NCBI RefSeq assembly: GCF_012222305.1
Contig: NZ_CP035730.1
Span: 1,577,501-1,641,500, forward strand
DNA length: 64,000 nt
Direction of reading: 5' to 3'
DNA from: Sulfolobus sp. S-194
GTDB taxonomy: Archaea > Thermoproteota > Thermoprotei_A > Sulfolobales > Sulfolobaceae
Shown: positions 30,801-44,150 of the stretch, one piece after another
Layout: each line of letters starts with the position of its first letter
How positions within the stretch are numbered: position 1 is the stretch's first letter
Notes under the pieces: generated by a model
Told to the model about the DNA's origin: nothing
The model's database searches: none
Seen by the model: the letters and a program-made list of their open reading frames with translations, nothing else
Position numbers and translations under genes: made by a program

Positions 30801-31415
30801 CTACTTTACGATTGTATTAGTTTGTTTAAAAAATATATACAAATCAAGTAGTCCAACTTGAATACCGAGATTACTACTAATTGATTTAAGTATACTTTCA
30901 GCTAAATAATAGTCCTTTTTATTTTTAATTTTTAAATTACTAGTGCCAATTTCGTTAAGGAAATGTAACACATGTCTATCTATAATTGCTAAATCGAAAT
31001 AGCCTACGTTTCTCAAGAAATGGCTAGATTCTTTTAATCCTAATCCGTCAATGTTATTTATGATATATTGTCTGGCTTCTTCTTGTGAATAGTCAGCAAT
31101 AGGTTTTATTTTTATCTTTAAATTTCCATATATTTTTCTTGCATTCACTATATATTTTGCTTTTAAATTATAAAATCTGTAACCGGCTAATCTAAGTCTT
31201 TTCCTCATTTGATCTTCACTAAGAGAAAAAATTTCGTCCATTATATAATTTAGAGCTTTATATGCAGATATAAAAGAACTATTTGAGGTTAAAATACATA
31301 AAATTAATTCTCTAAACCAAACATTCTCTTCAGCTCTGTTATTTAATTTAAACTCTTCTGCTCTTTCTAGCACTCTTGCTCTTAGCTTTTTGTTTTTTAC
31401 TAGCTCTCTTAGCAC
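30801..31415 (-). CDS. ogg: N-glycosylase/DNA lyase, Ogg2-type 8-oxoguanine glycosylase
   Basis: The 204-residue base-excision enzyme removes 8-oxoguanine and nicks the strand. The helix-hairpin-helix motif [17 protein letters not shown] carries the nucleophile Lys128, and the conserved Asp146 is in AIIDRHVL. The C-terminus ends in K after a segment rich in aromatic residues, as in archaeal Ogg2. The GTG start at 31415 gives a 68-base overlap with the upstream gene. I keep it because the early residues MLREL and [11 protein letters not shown] are, from memory, conserved in Sulfolobus Ogg. Confidence 0.9.
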   Translation of the reverse strand: MLRELVKNKKLRARVLERAEEFKLNNRAEENVWFRELILCILTSNSSFISAYKALNYIMDEIFSLSEDQMRKRLRLAGYRFYNLKAKYIVNARKIYGNLKIKIKPIADYSQEEARQYIINNIDGLGLKESSHFLRNVGYFDLAIIDRHVLHFLNEIGTSNLKIKNKKDYYLAESILKSISSNLGIQVGLLDLYIFFKQTNTIVK

Positions 31416-31875
31416 TCTTCTTCTTCCTCTTAGCCTTCTTTACTTTCTCCTTCTTAGGTTTAACCTCTGAAAACTCATCTTTTAACACAACTTTAGTATA
31501 ACCTTCATCAAACTCTAAAATTACAAATGGCTCTTTAAAATCATCAGTAAGATTAAAACCTACTAATACATAATCTTTATCAAAAAATGTTAAGTAATTA
31601 ACTTGGACTTGCTCAGTATTTTCCAAGGAGACAGGTACCCCTAATCTAAGTAGTTTTAAAGGCTTTGGTAGAACATACTTTGTGTTGACCCCTTTAAGAT
31701 AAAGAGGAACAGAATTATGGACATAAGCTATTCCATCTTTTAATGATAAATTTTCTATTTCATTTTCCGAGTGTATTTCTATTTCATCTTCTTCAATCTT
31801 ATTAACCTTAATACCTATAATACCAGGATAAAGTTGTACTTCTTCACCGTTAAAATATTCAACAATAGCTTTCAA
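31348..31875 (-). CDS. Beta-rich protein with long basic tail, unknown function
   Basis: The 175-residue protein splits into a beta-rich N-terminal part (about 1-135) and an extremely basic tail of about 40 residues made of K, R, A and S, reminiscent of histone H1 or ribosomal extensions. No family is recognised. The tail suggests RNA or DNA binding. Part of the tail is read in a second frame as the start of ogg, a 68-base overlap. Genes on both sides have informational functions, but this does not define a role. Confidence 0.65.
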   Translation of the reverse strand: MKAIVEYFNGEEVQLYPGIIGIKVNKIEEDEIEIHSENEIENLSLKDGIAYVHNSVPLYLKGVNTKYVLPKPLKLLRLGVPVSLENTEQVQVNYLTFFDKDYVLVGFNLTDDFKEPFVILEFDEGYTKVVLKDEFSEVKPKKEKVKKAKRKKKSAKRASKKQKAKSKSARKSRRV

Positions 31876-31989
31876 CTGTTCTCAGCATATTATATAGTGA
31901 AGCAATAATTAAAATTCATTTTTAGAAACGTTAAGTACTACTTAATCCTCACGTTAAATATAAATATCACATATTTTTTCTTTTTACTC

Positions 31990-32208
31990 ATGAGTATAAG
32001 AATAAGAGGATCTAACGCTTATGGACATAGCGGATGGTTTACAGTATATTGTAGGATATGTAATAGGAAATTAAAGATAGGTACAGATTTAGTATATAAA
32101 TGTCCAAAATGCGAAAAGAAGTATAATGCTTTTTTCTGCGAAGCTGATGCAAGAGGATTAAAATGGAAATGCCCATATTGTAGTACCGAACTAGTGCCAG
32201 CAATATGA
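31990..32208 (+). CDS. Small double zinc-ribbon protein, unknown function
   Basis: The 72-residue protein has CRIC, CPKC, a further Cys and CPYC (residues 21-24, 38-41, about 50, 60-63), enough for one or two zinc ribbons. YGHSGWFTVYCRICNRKL is distinctive but unassigned. It may be a ribosome- or transcription-associated ribbon. The stop overlaps the start of the next gene by ATGA. Confidence 0.7.
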   Translation: MSIRIRGSNAYGHSGWFTVYCRICNRKLKIGTDLVYKCPKCEKKYNAFFCEADARGLKWKCPYCSTELVPAI

Positions 32209-32516
32209 ATATACAAAAATTTTTTATAAATAATAAACAAATTACTATTATAAATCAAAAAATAATGTATCTAGATGTTGATAAAATTGTTGATAATAAA
32301 GAAATAATAAAGAAATTAAATTTTATTAATGATAAAATTGCATACTTAGAATTTAGCTATTCTGATCAGTATTTCATAATATTAAAATTAATTTTTTGTA
32401 AAACTAGACTTCATATCTATCTATGTAATGTTTTATTAGAATTAAAGAACATAGAGATTAGGCCTGAAGACATCTATAATAAAGTAGAAGATGTATTAGA
32501 TAAAGTCATAACATAA
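32205..32516 (+). CDS. Hypothetical protein (103 residues)
   Basis: The frame is rich in I, K, N and F and reads as a plausible alpha/beta protein ending IRPEDIYNKVEDVLDKVI. Translational coupling to the zinc-ribbon gene by ATGA supports it being real. There is no recognisable motif. Its 3' end overlaps the convergent gene at 32474 by 43 bases. Confidence 0.55.
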   Translation: MNIQKFFINNKQITIINQKIMYLDVDKIVDNKEIIKKLNFINDKIAYLEFSYSDQYFIILKLIFCKTRLHIYLCNVLLELKNIEIRPEDIYNKVEDVLDKVIT

Positions 32517-32797
32517 CCTTCTTGGCGTAATTTTTTACTTATTTTTTCCACTATTTGCGAAAGAATTTGAGCATCTAAAGATTCTACTCTTATATATACA
32601 TTTAATTGTTTTGATTCATTAAACGCAGTGTAAATAATAATTAATGAGTCTTTTGAAGGAGCACATATAATACTAGCACCAGCCTTAATAGGATTACAAA
32701 AATCTGCTAATTCTCTTTCTAATAGATCTACAACATATGGTAATCTTGATATTTTTAATGGATCTGATGATAATAATACGAATTCAACTCTAAACAA
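32474..32797 (-). CDS. Hypothetical protein (107 residues)
   Basis: This small alpha/beta protein starts MFRVEFVLLSSDPLKISRLP and has an amphipathic helix LSQIVEKISKKLRQEGYV near the end. No family is recognised. It starts immediately after the stop of the upstream gene, the last of a three-gene run behind the geranylgeranyl-reductase-like gene. The last residues (TLSNTSSTLL) lie in the overlap with the convergent gene. Confidence 0.55.
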   Translation of the reverse strand: MFRVEFVLLSSDPLKISRLPYVVDLLERELADFCNPIKAGASIICAPSKDSLIIIYTAFNESKQLNVYIRVESLDAQILSQIVEKISKKLRQEGYVMTLSNTSSTLL

Positions 32798-33190
32798 TTA
32801 TTTTACCTCCTTTAAGTTCATATTTTTTATAGGGATATTAAGTTTATCGAATATTTTCTTTATAATTTCTGCGTATCTCCTATCTCCTTTTATTAATTTT
32901 AACTTTAATTTTCTATAATTCATTACGAGACCTATTTGACCATTATTATATACGATAACTTTTCCTTTAACCCTATTTTTTATATTTTTAATAAGATAAA
33001 TATATACGAAAGTCTTATCATTAGGTAAATCAACTAGTTGAGCCTCACCAACTCTATATATTCCTTGAATTTGTTTCTTTATTTTAAAAGATTTAAATTC
33101 ATAGAAATTATCTCCTTCAATAACATAAATTAATGTTCTAATAGCATGTTTTCCACTCTTACTTTTGCTATTTTCTAAGTAGATCTCCAT
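32798..33190 (-). CDS. Hypothetical protein (130 residues)
   Basis: The basic, beta-strand-rich protein contains [18 protein letters not shown] and a helical end [20 protein letters not shown]. The start overlaps the upstream flavoprotein gene by 23 bases and the stop abuts the next gene, so it is clearly part of that operon. Function unknown. Confidence 0.55.
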   Translation of the reverse strand: MEIYLENSKSKSGKHAIRTLIYVIEGDNFYEFKSFKIKKQIQGIYRVGEAQLVDLPNDKTFVYIYLIKNIKNRVKGKVIVYNNGQIGLVMNYRKLKLKLIKGDRRYAEIIKKIFDKLNIPIKNMNLKEVK

Positions 33191-34148
33191 TTTTAATCGC
33201 CTTTACTGATTCTGATATTCCTTCAAAAGTGATTTTATCTTCAAGATATGCATCTAAAAGTATATCGTTTTTAAATAGTATTCTCAAAAGTGATTTCCTT
33301 AGAGAAAGAGAGGAGTGCCTATAAATTCTTAGTAATATATGTTGAATGTTAACCGCATAATGTAATTTTTTTAGACTATTTTCCATATAATGATTAAAAT
33401 TTTCTTCCTTATATAAGGCTTCAAATGCTCTTTCTGCTGATATAGCGGATGGTCTTATTCCTTCACCGCTTAAAGGAAAAACCAAACCTCGTGCCTCACC
33501 TATTCTATAGTTTTTATCTTTAACTGGAGATATAGATATAGGTGCTCCTCTTATATCGATGATTTTCGTATCTCCATATTTTTCTTTAATATATTTAAGT
33601 ATTAATTCTCTAGAATTCTTATATTCCAAAAAACCAGCACCAATATTTAGAATTCCTTCTTCATTTGGGAAAATCCAATAAAATCCAGTGTACTTAGTAT
33701 CAAATTCAAACACAGCTACATCGTCAAATTTTTCTGTTTTTATTAAAGCCCTAGTTGTATAGACTACTTCTCTATCCATATCATATGGTCCTTTAGCATC
33801 AATTACCTTATCATAATTTTTTCTATTGAATTTTGATTGATGATATGTTTTTATTTCTTCTCTCATTTTATTTATCCATCCCCATTTATCTATCACTAAC
33901 CATTTTGTGTTTCTATATTCGACATCATGTACTAATTCTCCATCTAAATAAAATGCAAATCTCTTTATTCTAAATTTTACATCCCAAGGAATTGGAGGTG
34001 TATAAACGTTAGGAACAATATCCCCGCAGGGTTTTACATATTTATCTTTAATATCAAATAAGTTGACCTCATAATTAGTTCTAGTTCTTAGAAGGTAAGC
34101 TAGTAATGATCCAGATACACCTCCTCCTAGAATTGCTATTTTTGTCAT
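33168..34148 (-). CDS. Geranylgeranyl reductase-family FAD protein
   Basis: The 326-residue flavoprotein has an N-terminal dinucleotide fold [17 protein letters not shown]. The family motif PCGD follows in [11 protein letters not shown], then [18 protein letters not shown] and [21 protein letters not shown], typical of digeranylgeranylglycerophospholipid reductase relatives. It is shorter than the lipid-saturating enzyme (usually about 390-450 residues), so it may act on another prenyl or quinone-type substrate. It leads a small operon with two unknown genes and is divergent from valS. Confidence 0.75.
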   Translation of the reverse strand: MTKIAILGGGVSGSLLAYLLRTRTNYEVNLFDIKDKYVKPCGDIVPNVYTPPIPWDVKFRIKRFAFYLDGELVHDVEYRNTKWLVIDKWGWINKMREEIKTYHQSKFNRKNYDKVIDAKGPYDMDREVVYTTRALIKTEKFDDVAVFEFDTKYTGFYWIFPNEEGILNIGAGFLEYKNSRELILKYIKEKYGDTKIIDIRGAPISISPVKDKNYRIGEARGLVFPLSGEGIRPSAISAERAFEALYKEENFNHYMENSLKKLHYAVNIQHILLRIYRHSSLSLRKSLLRILFKNDILLDAYLEDKITFEGISESVKAIKNGDLLRK

Positions 34149-34202
34149 TTTAAATGCTTTTTAAAGCAAGACCTTATAAATTAATGTTAAGGTGATTAGT
34201 TA

Positions 34203-36632
34203 TTGTTATCCCAAGAAGAGATTAATAAGAAGTTAGAAGAGTGGCCGAAACACTATAATCCTAAAGAAATTGAATTAAAATGGCAACAAATTTGGTTATC
34301 CAAGGAATATTGGGAGAAAGTATTTAGATTTAAAGATGAAGATGAGAAGTCTCCCGTTTTCGTCATAGATACACCTCCACCTTTTACGAGTGGAGAACTA
34401 CATATGGGTCACGCTTATTGGGTTACAATTGCTGATACGATTGGTAGGTTTAAGAGATTGCAAGGATATAATGTACTTCTTCCACAAGGTTGGGATACGC
34501 AAGGGCTACCAACTGAATTAAAAGTTCAGTATAGACTAAAAATCCCCAAAGAAAACAGAGAATTGTTTCTCAGAAAATGCGTGGAGTGGACTGAAGATAT
34601 GATAAAGAAAATGAAAGAAGCAATGATAAGGTTAGGATATAGACCAGAATGGGAGCGATATGAATATAGAACATATGAAAATAACTATAGAAAAATAATT
34701 CAGAAAAGTTTATTAGAAATGTATAAGTTGGGACTCGTTGAAATTAGAGAAGGACCAGTATATTGGTGTCCTAAATGCGAGACTGCTTTAGCTCAAAGTG
34801 AAGTTGGTTATCTAGAAAAGGATGGAATTTTAGCTTATATTAAATTTCCTCTAAAAGATGGCGGAGAAATTATCATTGCTACAACAAGACCAGAATTATT
34901 AGGTGCTACACAAGCTGTAGCTGTACACCCAGAAGATGAAAGATATAAAGGGCTTATTGGAAAGATTGCAATAATTCCTTTATTTAACAAAGAAGTAAAG
35001 ATTATTGCAGATGATGCAGTAGAAAAGGAGTTTGGAAGTGGTGCTGTAATGATAAGTACGTATGGTGACCCACAAGATATAAAATGGCAATTGAAATATA
35101 ATTTACCAACTACAGAGCTGATTGATGAAAAAGGAAGAATAAAGAATACAAATGGTCTCTTAGATGGATTAAAAATCGAAGAAGCTAGGAAGAAAATAAT
35201 AGAATTACTAAAAGAAAAAGGATATCTTATTAAAGTAGAGAATTTTAAACATAATGTGTTATCTCATACTGAAAGAAGTGATTGTTTATCTCCAATTGAG
35301 TTCCTCGTCAAGAAACAGATATTTATAAAAACTTTACAATTTAAGGATAAATTACTTGAAGAATATAAGAAAATGAAATTTATTCCTTCTAGGATGTCAT
35401 ATTATTTAGAAGATTGGATTAAGAGCTTAGAATGGGATTGGAATATAAGTAGACAAAGAGTTTACGGTACTCCATTACCTTTCTGGTATTGTGATAACAA
35501 TCATTTGATTCCAGCTAGGGAAGAAGATTTACCTTTAGATCCTACAAAAACAAAACCACCATATGAGAAATGTCCTCAGTGTGGATTACCATTAAAGCCA
35601 GTTACCGATGTTGCAGACGTGTGGATAGACTCTAGCGTAACAGTAATTTATTTAACTGGATTCTATGCTGATAAAAGAAAATTTGAGAAAACTTTCCCAG
35701 CATCAGTAAGATTACAAGGAACAGATATAATAAGGACTTGGCTATTTTATACATTTTTCAGAACACTAATACTTACTGGAAATATTCCATTTAAGGAAGT
35801 TCTGATCAATGGTCAAGTCCTTGGACCAGATGGAACTAGAATGAGTAAAAGTAAGGGAAATGTAGTTAATCCATTAGATAAGGTTGACGAGTTCGGTGCA
35901 GATTCAATTAGACTAACTTTATTAGATGCTAGAATAGGTGACGATTTTCCATTTAAATGGGAAACAGTTAGAGGAAAAAAATTATTGCTACAGAAGCTGT
36001 GGAATGCAGGTAGGCTATCTTATCCATTTATAGGAAAGAAAAAGTTTGATAAACCAAATAATTTACATCCTATTGATAGATGGATTTTGCAAGAACATAA
36101 AAGATTTGTAAAGAAAAGCATCGATGCTTATAATAATTACGATTTCTACCAAGTTGTTGAATCACTTTATTCTTACTTCTGGGAAACTATTGCTGACGAA
36201 TATCTTGAATTAATTAAACATAGATTGTTTGTTGAAGATTTATCTGCATTATATACCTTGAGCAGAATATTCAAGGATTTGCTAATAATTTTACATCCTA
36301 TTGCACCTCACATTACAGAAGAGATGTACAATAGACTTTATGGAGATAAAATTTCAATTATACTTGAAGGATTACCTAGTGTTGAAGATATTGAAGAAGA
36401 TCCTTACATAGATACTTTAGGGAAATACATAAAAACAACAACATCTGAGATTAGGACTTTAAAAATACAAAATAGAATACCCATACCAGTAAGTATAAAT
36501 GTTAAGCTTGTAGGACCAAAAGAGTATATCGAAACAATTAAGAGAGTTGAAGATGACATAATGAAAACATTAAAAATAGAAAAAATTGTATACGAAGAAG
36601 GAAAAGAAATTAAGGCAGAGCTACTTAATTAG
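34203..36632 (+). CDS. valS: Valyl-tRNA synthetase
   Basis: The 809-residue class I synthetase has the HIGH-type motif HMGH (67-70) and KMSKS-type RMSKSKGN near residue 545. The CP1 editing domain contains [20 protein letters not shown] zinc-like CPKC and CPQC lie around residues 191 and 460. The protein lacks the C-terminal coiled coil of bacterial ValRS, which is normal for archaea. The start at 34203 is TTG and precedes [20 protein letters not shown], a usual archaeal beginning. Confidence 0.96.
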   Translation: MLSQEEINKKLEEWPKHYNPKEIELKWQQIWLSKEYWEKVFRFKDEDEKSPVFVIDTPPPFTSGELHMGHAYWVTIADTIGRFKRLQGYNVLLPQGWDTQGLPTELKVQYRLKIPKENRELFLRKCVEWTEDMIKKMKEAMIRLGYRPEWERYEYRTYENNYRKIIQKSLLEMYKLGLVEIREGPVYWCPKCETALAQSEVGYLEKDGILAYIKFPLKDGGEIIIATTRPELLGATQAVAVHPEDERYKGLIGKIAIIPLFNKEVKIIADDAVEKEFGSGAVMISTYGDPQDIKWQLKYNLPTTELIDEKGRIKNTNGLLDGLKIEEARKKIIELLKEKGYLIKVENFKHNVLSHTERSDCLSPIEFLVKKQIFIKTLQFKDKLLEEYKKMKFIPSRMSYYLEDWIKSLEWDWNISRQRVYGTPLPFWYCDNNHLIPAREEDLPLDPTKTKPPYEKCPQCGLPLKPVTDVADVWIDSSVTVIYLTGFYADKRKFEKTFPASVRLQGTDIIRTWLFYTFFRTLILTGNIPFKEVLINGQVLGPDGTRMSKSKGNVVNPLDKVDEFGADSIRLTLLDARIGDDFPFKWETVRGKKLLLQKLWNAGRLSYPFIGKKKFDKPNNLHPIDRWILQEHKRFVKKSIDAYNNYDFYQVVESLYSYFWETIADEYLELIKHRLFVEDLSALYTLSRIFKDLLIILHPIAPHITEEMYNRLYGDKISIILEGLPSVEDIEEDPYIDTLGKYIKTTTSEIRTLKIQNRIPIPVSINVKLVGPKEYIETIKRVEDDIMKTLKIEKIVYEEGKEIKAELLN

Positions 36633-36633
36633 A

Positions 36634-36669
36634 TCAGCCCATGGGAGTTTCGTTCATCTTTTCACACTA

Positions 36670-36684
<15 letters not shown>
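36634..36684 (-). ncRNA. Box C/D guide RNA candidate across the valS / aminotransferase 3' ends
   Basis: On the minus strand there is box C TTGATGA (36684-36678) inside the last codons of the aminotransferase gene, a 12-base guide CATCCTGATAGT, weak D' GTGA (36665-36662), C' AGATGAA (36659-36653), a 15-base guide, and box D CTGA (36637-36634) opposite the bases after the valS stop. D' and C' deviate from consensus. The layout equals that at 26219-26271, which raises the likelihood. Confidence 0.4.
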
Positions 36685-37869
<1,185 letters not shown>

Positions 37870-37878
37870 AGGAAAAAA

Positions 37879-38619
37879 TTATATTAGTTCCTTAATTTTG
37901 TTTGGGTCCTTCATTAAAGTCGTTCCTATTAGAAAAGCATCGGCTCCATACTTCTTTAATTCTACTATATCTTCTTTATTTTTTATCCCACTTTCAGCAA
38001 TTTTAATTCTATCCTTAGGTATCATTTCTAGAATTTTTCCAACATTTCTAATGTTAACCTCTAAGCTACTTAAATTTCTAGCATTAACGCCTATTATATT
38101 AAAATCATACCTTAAAGCTATTTTTAAATCATTCTCATCAGTAACTTCAACAATAGCCTCAAGTCCTAAGTTTCTAGCATACTCGTATAGATTAATCAAT
38201 TCCCGTTCTGTGAGAATCTTAACTATCAGAAGAATTGCGTCTGCACCTAAATTAAATGCTGTATCTATTTGTTTTTCAGTTACAATAAAATCCTTCATAA
38301 GTATAGGTATTTTTACTATTTTTGCCGCCTTCTCTAAATCAGAATAGCTACCTCCAAAATATTTTTCTTCAGTAAGTACACTAATTCCTATAGCCCCACT
38401 TTCTTCCATAAACTTCACATATTCTTCTAAGTTCCTGTTTTCATTTAACCCAGATGGGGATTTTCTTTTGAATTCTGCAATAATAGCATTTTTATTAGTT
38501 ACAGATTTGATAAATTTAGAAAGTAAGTAAATAGGCCTTTCTCTAATCTTATTTATTCTTTCTCTATTTAAGGATATTTTGACAACATCAGCTAGCCATC
38601 CTTCCAAATACCTGGGCAT
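37879..38619 (-). CDS. trpC: Indole-3-glycerol phosphate synthase
   Basis: This 246-residue TIM barrel closes the indole ring. IIAEFKRKSPSG carries the catalytic lysine near residue 52. The lysine in ILMKDFIVTEKQI, then IGVNARNLSSLEVN and IAESGIKNKEDI, are all typical. The length agrees with the well-studied S. solfataricus enzyme. It lies four bases after trpG. Confidence 0.96.
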   Translation of the reverse strand: MPRYLEGWLADVVKISLNRERINKIRERPIYLLSKFIKSVTNKNAIIAEFKRKSPSGLNENRNLEEYVKFMEESGAIGISVLTEEKYFGGSYSDLEKAAKIVKIPILMKDFIVTEKQIDTAFNLGADAILLIVKILTERELINLYEYARNLGLEAIVEVTDENDLKIALRYDFNIIGVNARNLSSLEVNIRNVGKILEMIPKDRIKIAESGIKNKEDIVELKKYGADAFLIGTTLMKDPNKIKELI

Positions 38620-38623
38620 TCAA

Positions 38624-39205
38624 TTATACTTTATTGAGAAAGTTATAAATAATTCTCTTTCCTAACGGTGTTCCAACACTCTCTGGATGAAATTGGACAC
38701 CATAAATTCTTAATTCTGAGTGATGAATAGCCATAATCTCGTTATCTTCTAAGGAATATGCATCAATTATTAGAGGTTCTTTAACGTCATCTATAACTAG
38801 ACTATGATATCTAGTTGCTTCAATTTGTTTCGGCAAACTATCATATAATGTTATGTTGTTAATTATATTTATTTTACTTATTTTACCATGAAATACCCTC
38901 TTAGCCTTCCTAATTTTTGCTCCAAATGCATAACCTATAGCTTGGTGACCTAGACAAATTCCTAAAATAGGAATTCTTTTACCAAGTTGCTTAATGACAT
39001 CAATAACTATCCCTATATCCTCCTTCTTTTCTGGAGTTCCGGGACCAGGAGAAATTATTATTCTATCAGGATTTATTCTCTCAACTCCTTTTAGTGTAAT
39101 CTCATCGTTTCTTATAATTATAGGATAACTTCCTAATTCCCCTACTATCTGAGCTATATTATATACAAAACTATCATAATTATCTATAATAAGTGTTAAA
39201 TCCAT
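38624..39205 (-). CDS. trpG: Anthranilate synthase glutaminase subunit
   Basis: The 193-residue class I glutamine amidotransferase has the nucleophile Cys84 in [10 protein letters not shown] and the His173/Glu175 dyad in FHPESVG. The oxyanion region [15 protein letters not shown] is intact. It supplies ammonia to TrpE, whose gene ends immediately before this start. Confidence 0.96.
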   Translation of the reverse strand: MDLTLIIDNYDSFVYNIAQIVGELGSYPIIIRNDEITLKGVERINPDRIIISPGPGTPEKKEDIGIVIDVIKQLGKRIPILGICLGHQAIGYAFGAKIRKAKRVFHGKISKINIINNITLYDSLPKQIEATRYHSLVIDDVKEPLIIDAYSLEDNEIMAIHHSELRIYGVQFHPESVGTPLGKRIIYNFLNKV

Positions 39206-40507
39206 CTAAACTACCCCCATAGCGACTTTTAAGGCTCTCATTTTATGTTCAGTTTCATAATATTCCATTTCTGGTACTGAGTCATAAACTATACCAGCAC
39301 CGGCTTGAATTCTGAATAGATCTTTATTTACAAAAGCACTTCTTATAGTTATTGCAAATTCTGCATCACCATTAGCTGAAAAGAAACCTACTCCTCCAGC
39401 ATAAGGCCCTCTCTTAAAAGGCTCTAATAGCTCAATAACATTCATAGCCATGGGCTTTGGTGCTCCACTTACAGTACCGGCAGGAAATACAGCCTTTAAA
39501 ACATCAAATGCATTATAGTTTCTTTTTAATGTACCTACTACCTTACTTACTATATGTTGTACATGACTATATTTTTCTATATACATAAATTCTGGAACCT
39601 TAACTGAACCCATGTAACAAACTTTACCTATATCATTCCTAGCTAAATCAACTAGCATTATATGTTCAGCCCTTTCTTTCTCAGAAGCTAAAAGTTCTTT
39701 TTCTAAATTCAAGTCTTCTTCTGGTGTTGCTCCTCTAGGTCTTGATCCAGCTATAGGATACGTCTCAACTATACCATCTTGTAAACTAAATAATGTTTCT
39801 GGACTAGATCCAATAACATGTCTGTCATAAAACTTTAAATAATACATATAGGGAGAGGGATTTATTTTCCTTAAGTTGTAATAGAAATTCATTAAATCCC
39901 CTTTGTGAATATATCTTAAAAATCTAGAAATAACTATCTGAAAAGCATATCCATTTTTTATGTAATCCAAGATGTCCGAAACAGCTTTTTCAAATTGCGT
40001 TTTATCTAAAGATTCGATTTCAAATTCGAACTTTACATTACCAATATCCTTACATATTGTAACTTTAGGTAGATCACCTTCAACATATACTTTGCCTTCA
40101 ATATGATCGTAAACTATAACATTCTCTGGTATGAAGAATTCCATATTAGGCCATTCTTCTGCCTCTTTCTTCAAATCTCTTATAGATTCCCAATATCTCA
40201 CAGCATCATAGCTAACGTACCCAATCATACCCCCTTTGAATCTTCCAGGTAAATTAAGCAAAGGAGCTTTTGAAAGAAACTTCTCTAAGACCTCAATAGG
40301 ATCGTAGAAACTATCAATAATATCGCCAGAAGACCTAACCCCGTTTATATTAAGATACCCTTTCTTTCCCCATGCTATTATACTATATCTCGATTTATGC
40401 TGAGGACCTGAACCGCTTTCTAATAGTGCTGCTATGTCTGCTTCATCTAATATACATTTAAATACTTCATAGGGTTGAGCAAAAGAAGTTATAGGATAGA
40501 TTTCCAT
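39206..40507 (-). CDS. trpE: Anthranilate synthase component I
   Basis: The 433-residue chorismate-using subunit has LLES (28-31), the motif involved in feedback inhibition by tryptophan, so the enzyme should be allosterically controlled. The catalytic C-terminal half shows [45 protein letters not shown] and [19 protein letters not shown]. It starts inside the last 19 bases of trpF. Confidence 0.96.
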   Translation of the reverse strand: MEIYPITSFAQPYEVFKCILDEADIAALLESGSGPQHKSRYSIIAWGKKGYLNINGVRSSGDIIDSFYDPIEVLEKFLSKAPLLNLPGRFKGGMIGYVSYDAVRYWESIRDLKKEAEEWPNMEFFIPENVIVYDHIEGKVYVEGDLPKVTICKDIGNVKFEFEIESLDKTQFEKAVSDILDYIKNGYAFQIVISRFLRYIHKGDLMNFYYNLRKINPSPYMYYLKFYDRHVIGSSPETLFSLQDGIVETYPIAGSRPRGATPEEDLNLEKELLASEKERAEHIMLVDLARNDIGKVCYMGSVKVPEFMYIEKYSHVQHIVSKVVGTLKRNYNAFDVLKAVFPAGTVSGAPKPMAMNVIELLEPFKRGPYAGGVGFFSANGDAEFAITIRSAFVNKDLFRIQAGAGIVYDSVPEMEYYETEHKMRALKVAMGVV

Positions 40508-41091
40508 TCTTTCACCTTTTCGGCTATTCTAATCATTTTATCATGGTCTTTCTTTGATTTATATTTCTCAATACCAGAAGAAATGTCTACCCAATAAGGG
40601 TTTAAACTTATGAATTCTTCTATGTTATATAACGTTATACCTCCCCCTATACCAACTTTATCATATTCTTTGACCCACATCTTGGAAACTTCTAAGTTTA
40701 CCTTTTCTCCCTTCTTTTCCGAATCTATGAGAATAAGATGATTAGTTTTATTTATTATGGTTTTAAAATAGGAGTAATATTTTTCTGACGAAGGAACATA
40801 AAGTATAAATTTTTTATTATATGATAGCATATCTTCTATTTCTTTTATATCTAAAACTCTATGTATTTGAATGTAATCAGCTTTTGATTCATTAACTATA
40901 TCATCAATTTTGCCTTTTACCTTTACATTTACTACAGGTTTATTTACAAAGTTTTTAACAATATCGATAAACTCTGGTTTAACAAATCTTGGACTTATAG
41001 GATCAGTAACCACTCCTATTAAATCAGCATAATTGGAGGCTACGATCGCATCTTCAATATGAGATATACCGCAAAATTTTATTTTAATCAA
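40489..41091 (-). CDS. trpF: Phosphoribosylanthranilate isomerase
   Basis: This 200-residue short TIM barrel begins [13 protein letters not shown], where the cysteine is the expected catalytic base. [19 protein letters not shown] and [15 protein letters not shown] (phosphate binding and catalytic aspartate region) complete the family pattern. It shares overlaps with trpD upstream (8 bases) and trpE downstream. Confidence 0.94.
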   Translation of the reverse strand: MIKIKFCGISHIEDAIVASNYADLIGVVTDPISPRFVKPEFIDIVKNFVNKPVVNVKVKGKIDDIVNESKADYIQIHRVLDIKEIEDMLSYNKKFILYVPSSEKYYSYFKTIINKTNHLILIDSEKKGEKVNLEVSKMWVKEYDKVGIGGGITLYNIEEFISLNPYWVDISSGIEKYKSKKDHDKMIRIAEKVKEWKSIL

Positions 41092-42121
41092 TTTTCTCCA
41101 CCAACTTATTAAAATTATTTAAATCACCATTTTTCTCTACTAATCTTCTTACATGAGATATACCAGAATCCATTAACTGTAAAGCATATTCATATCCATC
41201 TTTGAGATCTTTTACTTTCCTAATTAAATAAAGAGCCATAGCTGTGTTTATCCCTATAAATAGTCTAGCTTCTTCATCTTTTCCTTTAAATGCCCTTAGA
41301 ATTCTTAACGCTGAATGAGTAGCGTCATTAACAGTGAGTTTAAATACAGGGATCTCATCCTTAAGTCCAAAGTCGTTAATAGAAACAGTATAACTAACTA
41401 TCTTATCTTTTTCAATTTCATATACATATGTAATTCCTTGTGTACTAATCTCATCTAAAGATGGAAAACCATTATAAAGTATAACTCTATCATAATCAAG
41501 ACGCACTACGGCTTCAGCGAGTTTTGGTAAAAACTCCTTTGAGAAGACACCTATCATTTGATATCTTGCATTTGCTGGATTTGTTAACGGACCTAGTACA
41601 TTAAATATAGTTCTAACACCTAAAGTCTTTCTGACATTAGCTACATTTTTCATAGCTGGGTGATAAAGTTGAGCAAATAGAAATACAAAATTAGACTCTT
41701 TAATCAATTTCTCAGCTAGCTCGGGTTTCACAATTATATTATAACCAAGAGCTTCAAGTACATCAGCACTACCAGACTTACCGCTTACAGCTCTATTCCC
41801 ATGTTTAGCTACCGGGTAGACTTGGCTTATCAGCAATGCTACTGCTGTACTAACATTTAGCGTATTTAAACCATCACCACCAGTACCAGCTGTATCTAAT
41901 GCTGAGGGAAAGTTAATATGCAAAGCATTATCTCTCATTGCCTTTGCAAACCCAGTTATTTCTTCGACACTTTCTCCTTTTGTTGCTAAACCTACTAAAA
42001 ATCCAGCAGTGACTATCTCTGATATCTCTGCCTTCATTACACTATTAGCTATACTTCTTGCTTCATCCTCAGTTAGACTTTCTCTTCTTATTATCTTTCT
42101 TAATAATTCAGCTGTATTCAT
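41084..42121 (-). CDS. trpD: Anthranilate phosphoribosyltransferase
   Basis: The 345-residue enzyme couples anthranilate to PRPP. The PRPP loop [17 protein letters not shown] is near residue 80 and [20 protein letters not shown] near residue 105. [16 protein letters not shown] is also present. Its start overlaps the trpA end by 14 bases. Confidence 0.96.
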   Translation of the reverse strand: MNTAELLRKIIRRESLTEDEARSIANSVMKAEISEIVTAGFLVGLATKGESVEEITGFAKAMRDNALHINFPSALDTAGTGGDGLNTLNVSTAVALLISQVYPVAKHGNRAVSGKSGSADVLEALGYNIIVKPELAEKLIKESNFVFLFAQLYHPAMKNVANVRKTLGVRTIFNVLGPLTNPANARYQMIGVFSKEFLPKLAEAVVRLDYDRVILYNGFPSLDEISTQGITYVYEIEKDKIVSYTVSINDFGLKDEIPVFKLTVNDATHSALRILRAFKGKDEEARLFIGINTAMALYLIRKVKDLKDGYEYALQLMDSGISHVRRLVEKNGDLNNFNKLVEKID

Positions 42122-42845
42122 CTAATATACCCCTAATAGTTTTTACCAACTGTAAAGCTGATTGAATACCATATTTTTCTATTTCTTCTATGAAAGCTGT
42201 ACCTATGGCTATACCATCTGCTCCAGCACTTAAAGCTTTTCTTAAGTCATTAAAATCATTCAAACCAAAGCCTACAACTAGTTTATTTTGAACCAAATTC
42301 CTTACTCTTGTAATTAATGAATCCACGCTAACTGGAATAATTACACCCGTTGTAGGTCTGACACCATAATAAAGAAAAATATCTGAAATTTTAGAAGCTT
42401 TTATAATTAAATTATCAGGTAATGAAGGACCAGTAAATAGGACAGCTTTTACGCCTTTTCCCTTTATTTTACTAACATATTCCTCATACTCATCTACAAA
42501 ATCTATTAGTAAATCTGGAAATAAAACTCCATCTATTCCTAGTTCATGAAGAATAGTTAAGAAATTATCTAAATTAGAAAGATAATCTTCAAGATATGTA
42601 AGTATAATAATTGGAATATTTACTTTTTTCCTAACCTCTTTTAAAGGAGTTACATAGTCCTTTAACCAACTTGTAACTGCTTTATAACTTTTTCTTATAA
42701 CTGGACCGTCATACTTAGCATATTTAGGTGGTAAGCCAATTTCTAAAATATCTGTTCCTAATTCAACGCTTTTTTCTATAAATTTATAAAAAGATTCTAA
42801 GTTAGGATATCCTAAAGTCATATAAGTTACTAACATTCTTCTCAT
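42108..42845 (-). CDS. trpA: Tryptophan synthase alpha subunit
   Basis: The 245-residue TIM barrel has the catalytic glutamate in [19 protein letters not shown] and aspartate in [15 protein letters not shown]. The phosphate-binding end [12 protein letters not shown] and [14 protein letters not shown] are intact. It is slightly shorter than bacterial TrpA (about 268 residues), as usual in Sulfolobales. It overlaps trpB by four bases. Confidence 0.93.
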   Translation of the reverse strand: MRRMLVTYMTLGYPNLESFYKFIEKSVELGTDILEIGLPPKYAKYDGPVIRKSYKAVTSWLKDYVTPLKEVRKKVNIPIIILTYLEDYLSNLDNFLTILHELGIDGVLFPDLLIDFVDEYEEYVSKIKGKGVKAVLFTGPSLPDNLIIKASKISDIFLYYGVRPTTGVIIPVSVDSLITRVRNLVQNKLVVGFGLNDFNDLRKALSAGADGIAIGTAFIEEIEKYGIQSALQLVKTIRGILDEYS

Positions 42846-44110
42846 TTTTCTACCCTTCTTCTGATAGATTCGTAATTTCCAAGATCTAGTAATCCGTGAC
42901 CACTCAAATTAAACACTATAACTCTCCTTTCTTTTTCAGTCTTAGCTTTCAATGCCTCATCTATTACAGCCTTAATTGCATGAGCAGATTCAGGTGCAGG
43001 AACGATACCTTGTGTTTTCATAAATATTTTAGCAGCCTCATAAATTTCTTCCTCTTTATACTCACGCCATTCAATTATCTTTTCTTTTATTAGCAAACTT
43101 AGTGTAGGAGCTACTCCATGATACCTTAATCCTCCAGCATATATCGGTGGAGGTACATAATCTTTTCCTAACGTTATCATCTTTACAAGAGGTAATAGAC
43201 CAGCAGTATCTGGATAATCATACTCGTATTTACCAGAACTAAACTTAGGAATTTCAGCAGCACCTACTGCTATATATTTCTTACCTTTTTTAGCCCCTAT
43301 AAATGGATAAGTAAAACCTCCGAAATTGCTTCCTCCACCTACACAACCAATTAGTATATCAGGTTCTTCACCAAGCTCATCTAGCTGAGCTATAGTTTCC
43401 ATCCCTATAACTGACTGGTGAAGAAGGACTACATCAAGAACACTACCCACTAAATACCTATAATTATGATCTAAAGCGAATTCGATAGCTTCACTCATAG
43501 CAATTCCTAGTGAACCCGGATGATTAGGATTCTCTTTTAGTATTTTTCTTCCAAATTCGGTAAGATCAGTAGGACTAGCGTATACTTTTCCACCATATAG
43601 CTCCATAATAGTCTTTCTCATAGGTTTTTGCTCATAACTTACTCTTACCATAAATATTGTAGAAGAAAGATCATACATTGAAGCGGCTAATGCTACAGCA
43701 GTACCCCATTGCCCTGCACCAGTTTCAGTCACTACATGAGAAATCCCTTCTTCTGCTGCAAAATATGCTTGTGGTATAGCCGTATTTATTTTGTGGGAAC
43801 CTGTAGGTGTAGCACCTTCATATTTAAAGTATATTTTTGCAGGAGTGTCTAAATATTCTTCTAATCTTTTAGCTCTCATGAGTGGTGTTGGCCTACCTAT
43901 AATAGCATATCTATCTCTAACTTCTTCTGGTATTTTAATGAAACGTTCAATAGTAAACTGCTGCCTTAGAACTTCTTTTGGTAATATCTTTTTTAATAAT
44001 TCTACTCTTGAGAATTCAGCATCCGGTGGATCCCTTGGTGGAGGCAAGGGTTTAGGTAGATCAGGGATTATATTGTACCAATATTTTGGTATCAAATCCT
44101 TATTTACCAT
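42842..44110 (-). CDS. trpB: Tryptophan synthase beta subunit, TrpB2 type
   Basis: This 422-residue PLP enzyme makes tryptophan from indole. The Schiff-base lysine is Lys107 in [12 protein letters not shown]. The proline-rich start [15 protein letters not shown] and the larger size mark the TrpB2 group. Established work on Sulfolobus shows that TrpB2 enzymes bind TrpA weakly and can use O-phosphoserine. [13 protein letters not shown] binds the PLP phosphate. It is the first gene of the trp operon. Confidence 0.95.
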   Translation of the reverse strand: MVNKDLIPKYWYNIIPDLPKPLPPPRDPPDAEFSRVELLKKILPKEVLRQQFTIERFIKIPEEVRDRYAIIGRPTPLMRAKRLEEYLDTPAKIYFKYEGATPTGSHKINTAIPQAYFAAEEGISHVVTETGAGQWGTAVALAASMYDLSSTIFMVRVSYEQKPMRKTIMELYGGKVYASPTDLTEFGRKILKENPNHPGSLGIAMSEAIEFALDHNYRYLVGSVLDVVLLHQSVIGMETIAQLDELGEEPDILIGCVGGGSNFGGFTYPFIGAKKGKKYIAVGAAEIPKFSSGKYEYDYPDTAGLLPLVKMITLGKDYVPPPIYAGGLRYHGVAPTLSLLIKEKIIEWREYKEEEIYEAAKIFMKTQGIVPAPESAHAIKAVIDEALKAKTEKERRVIVFNLSGHGLLDLGNYESIRRRVEK

Positions 44111-44150
44111 TGGTGCAACAAAAACACCTAATAGACTAAAAACTCATCTC

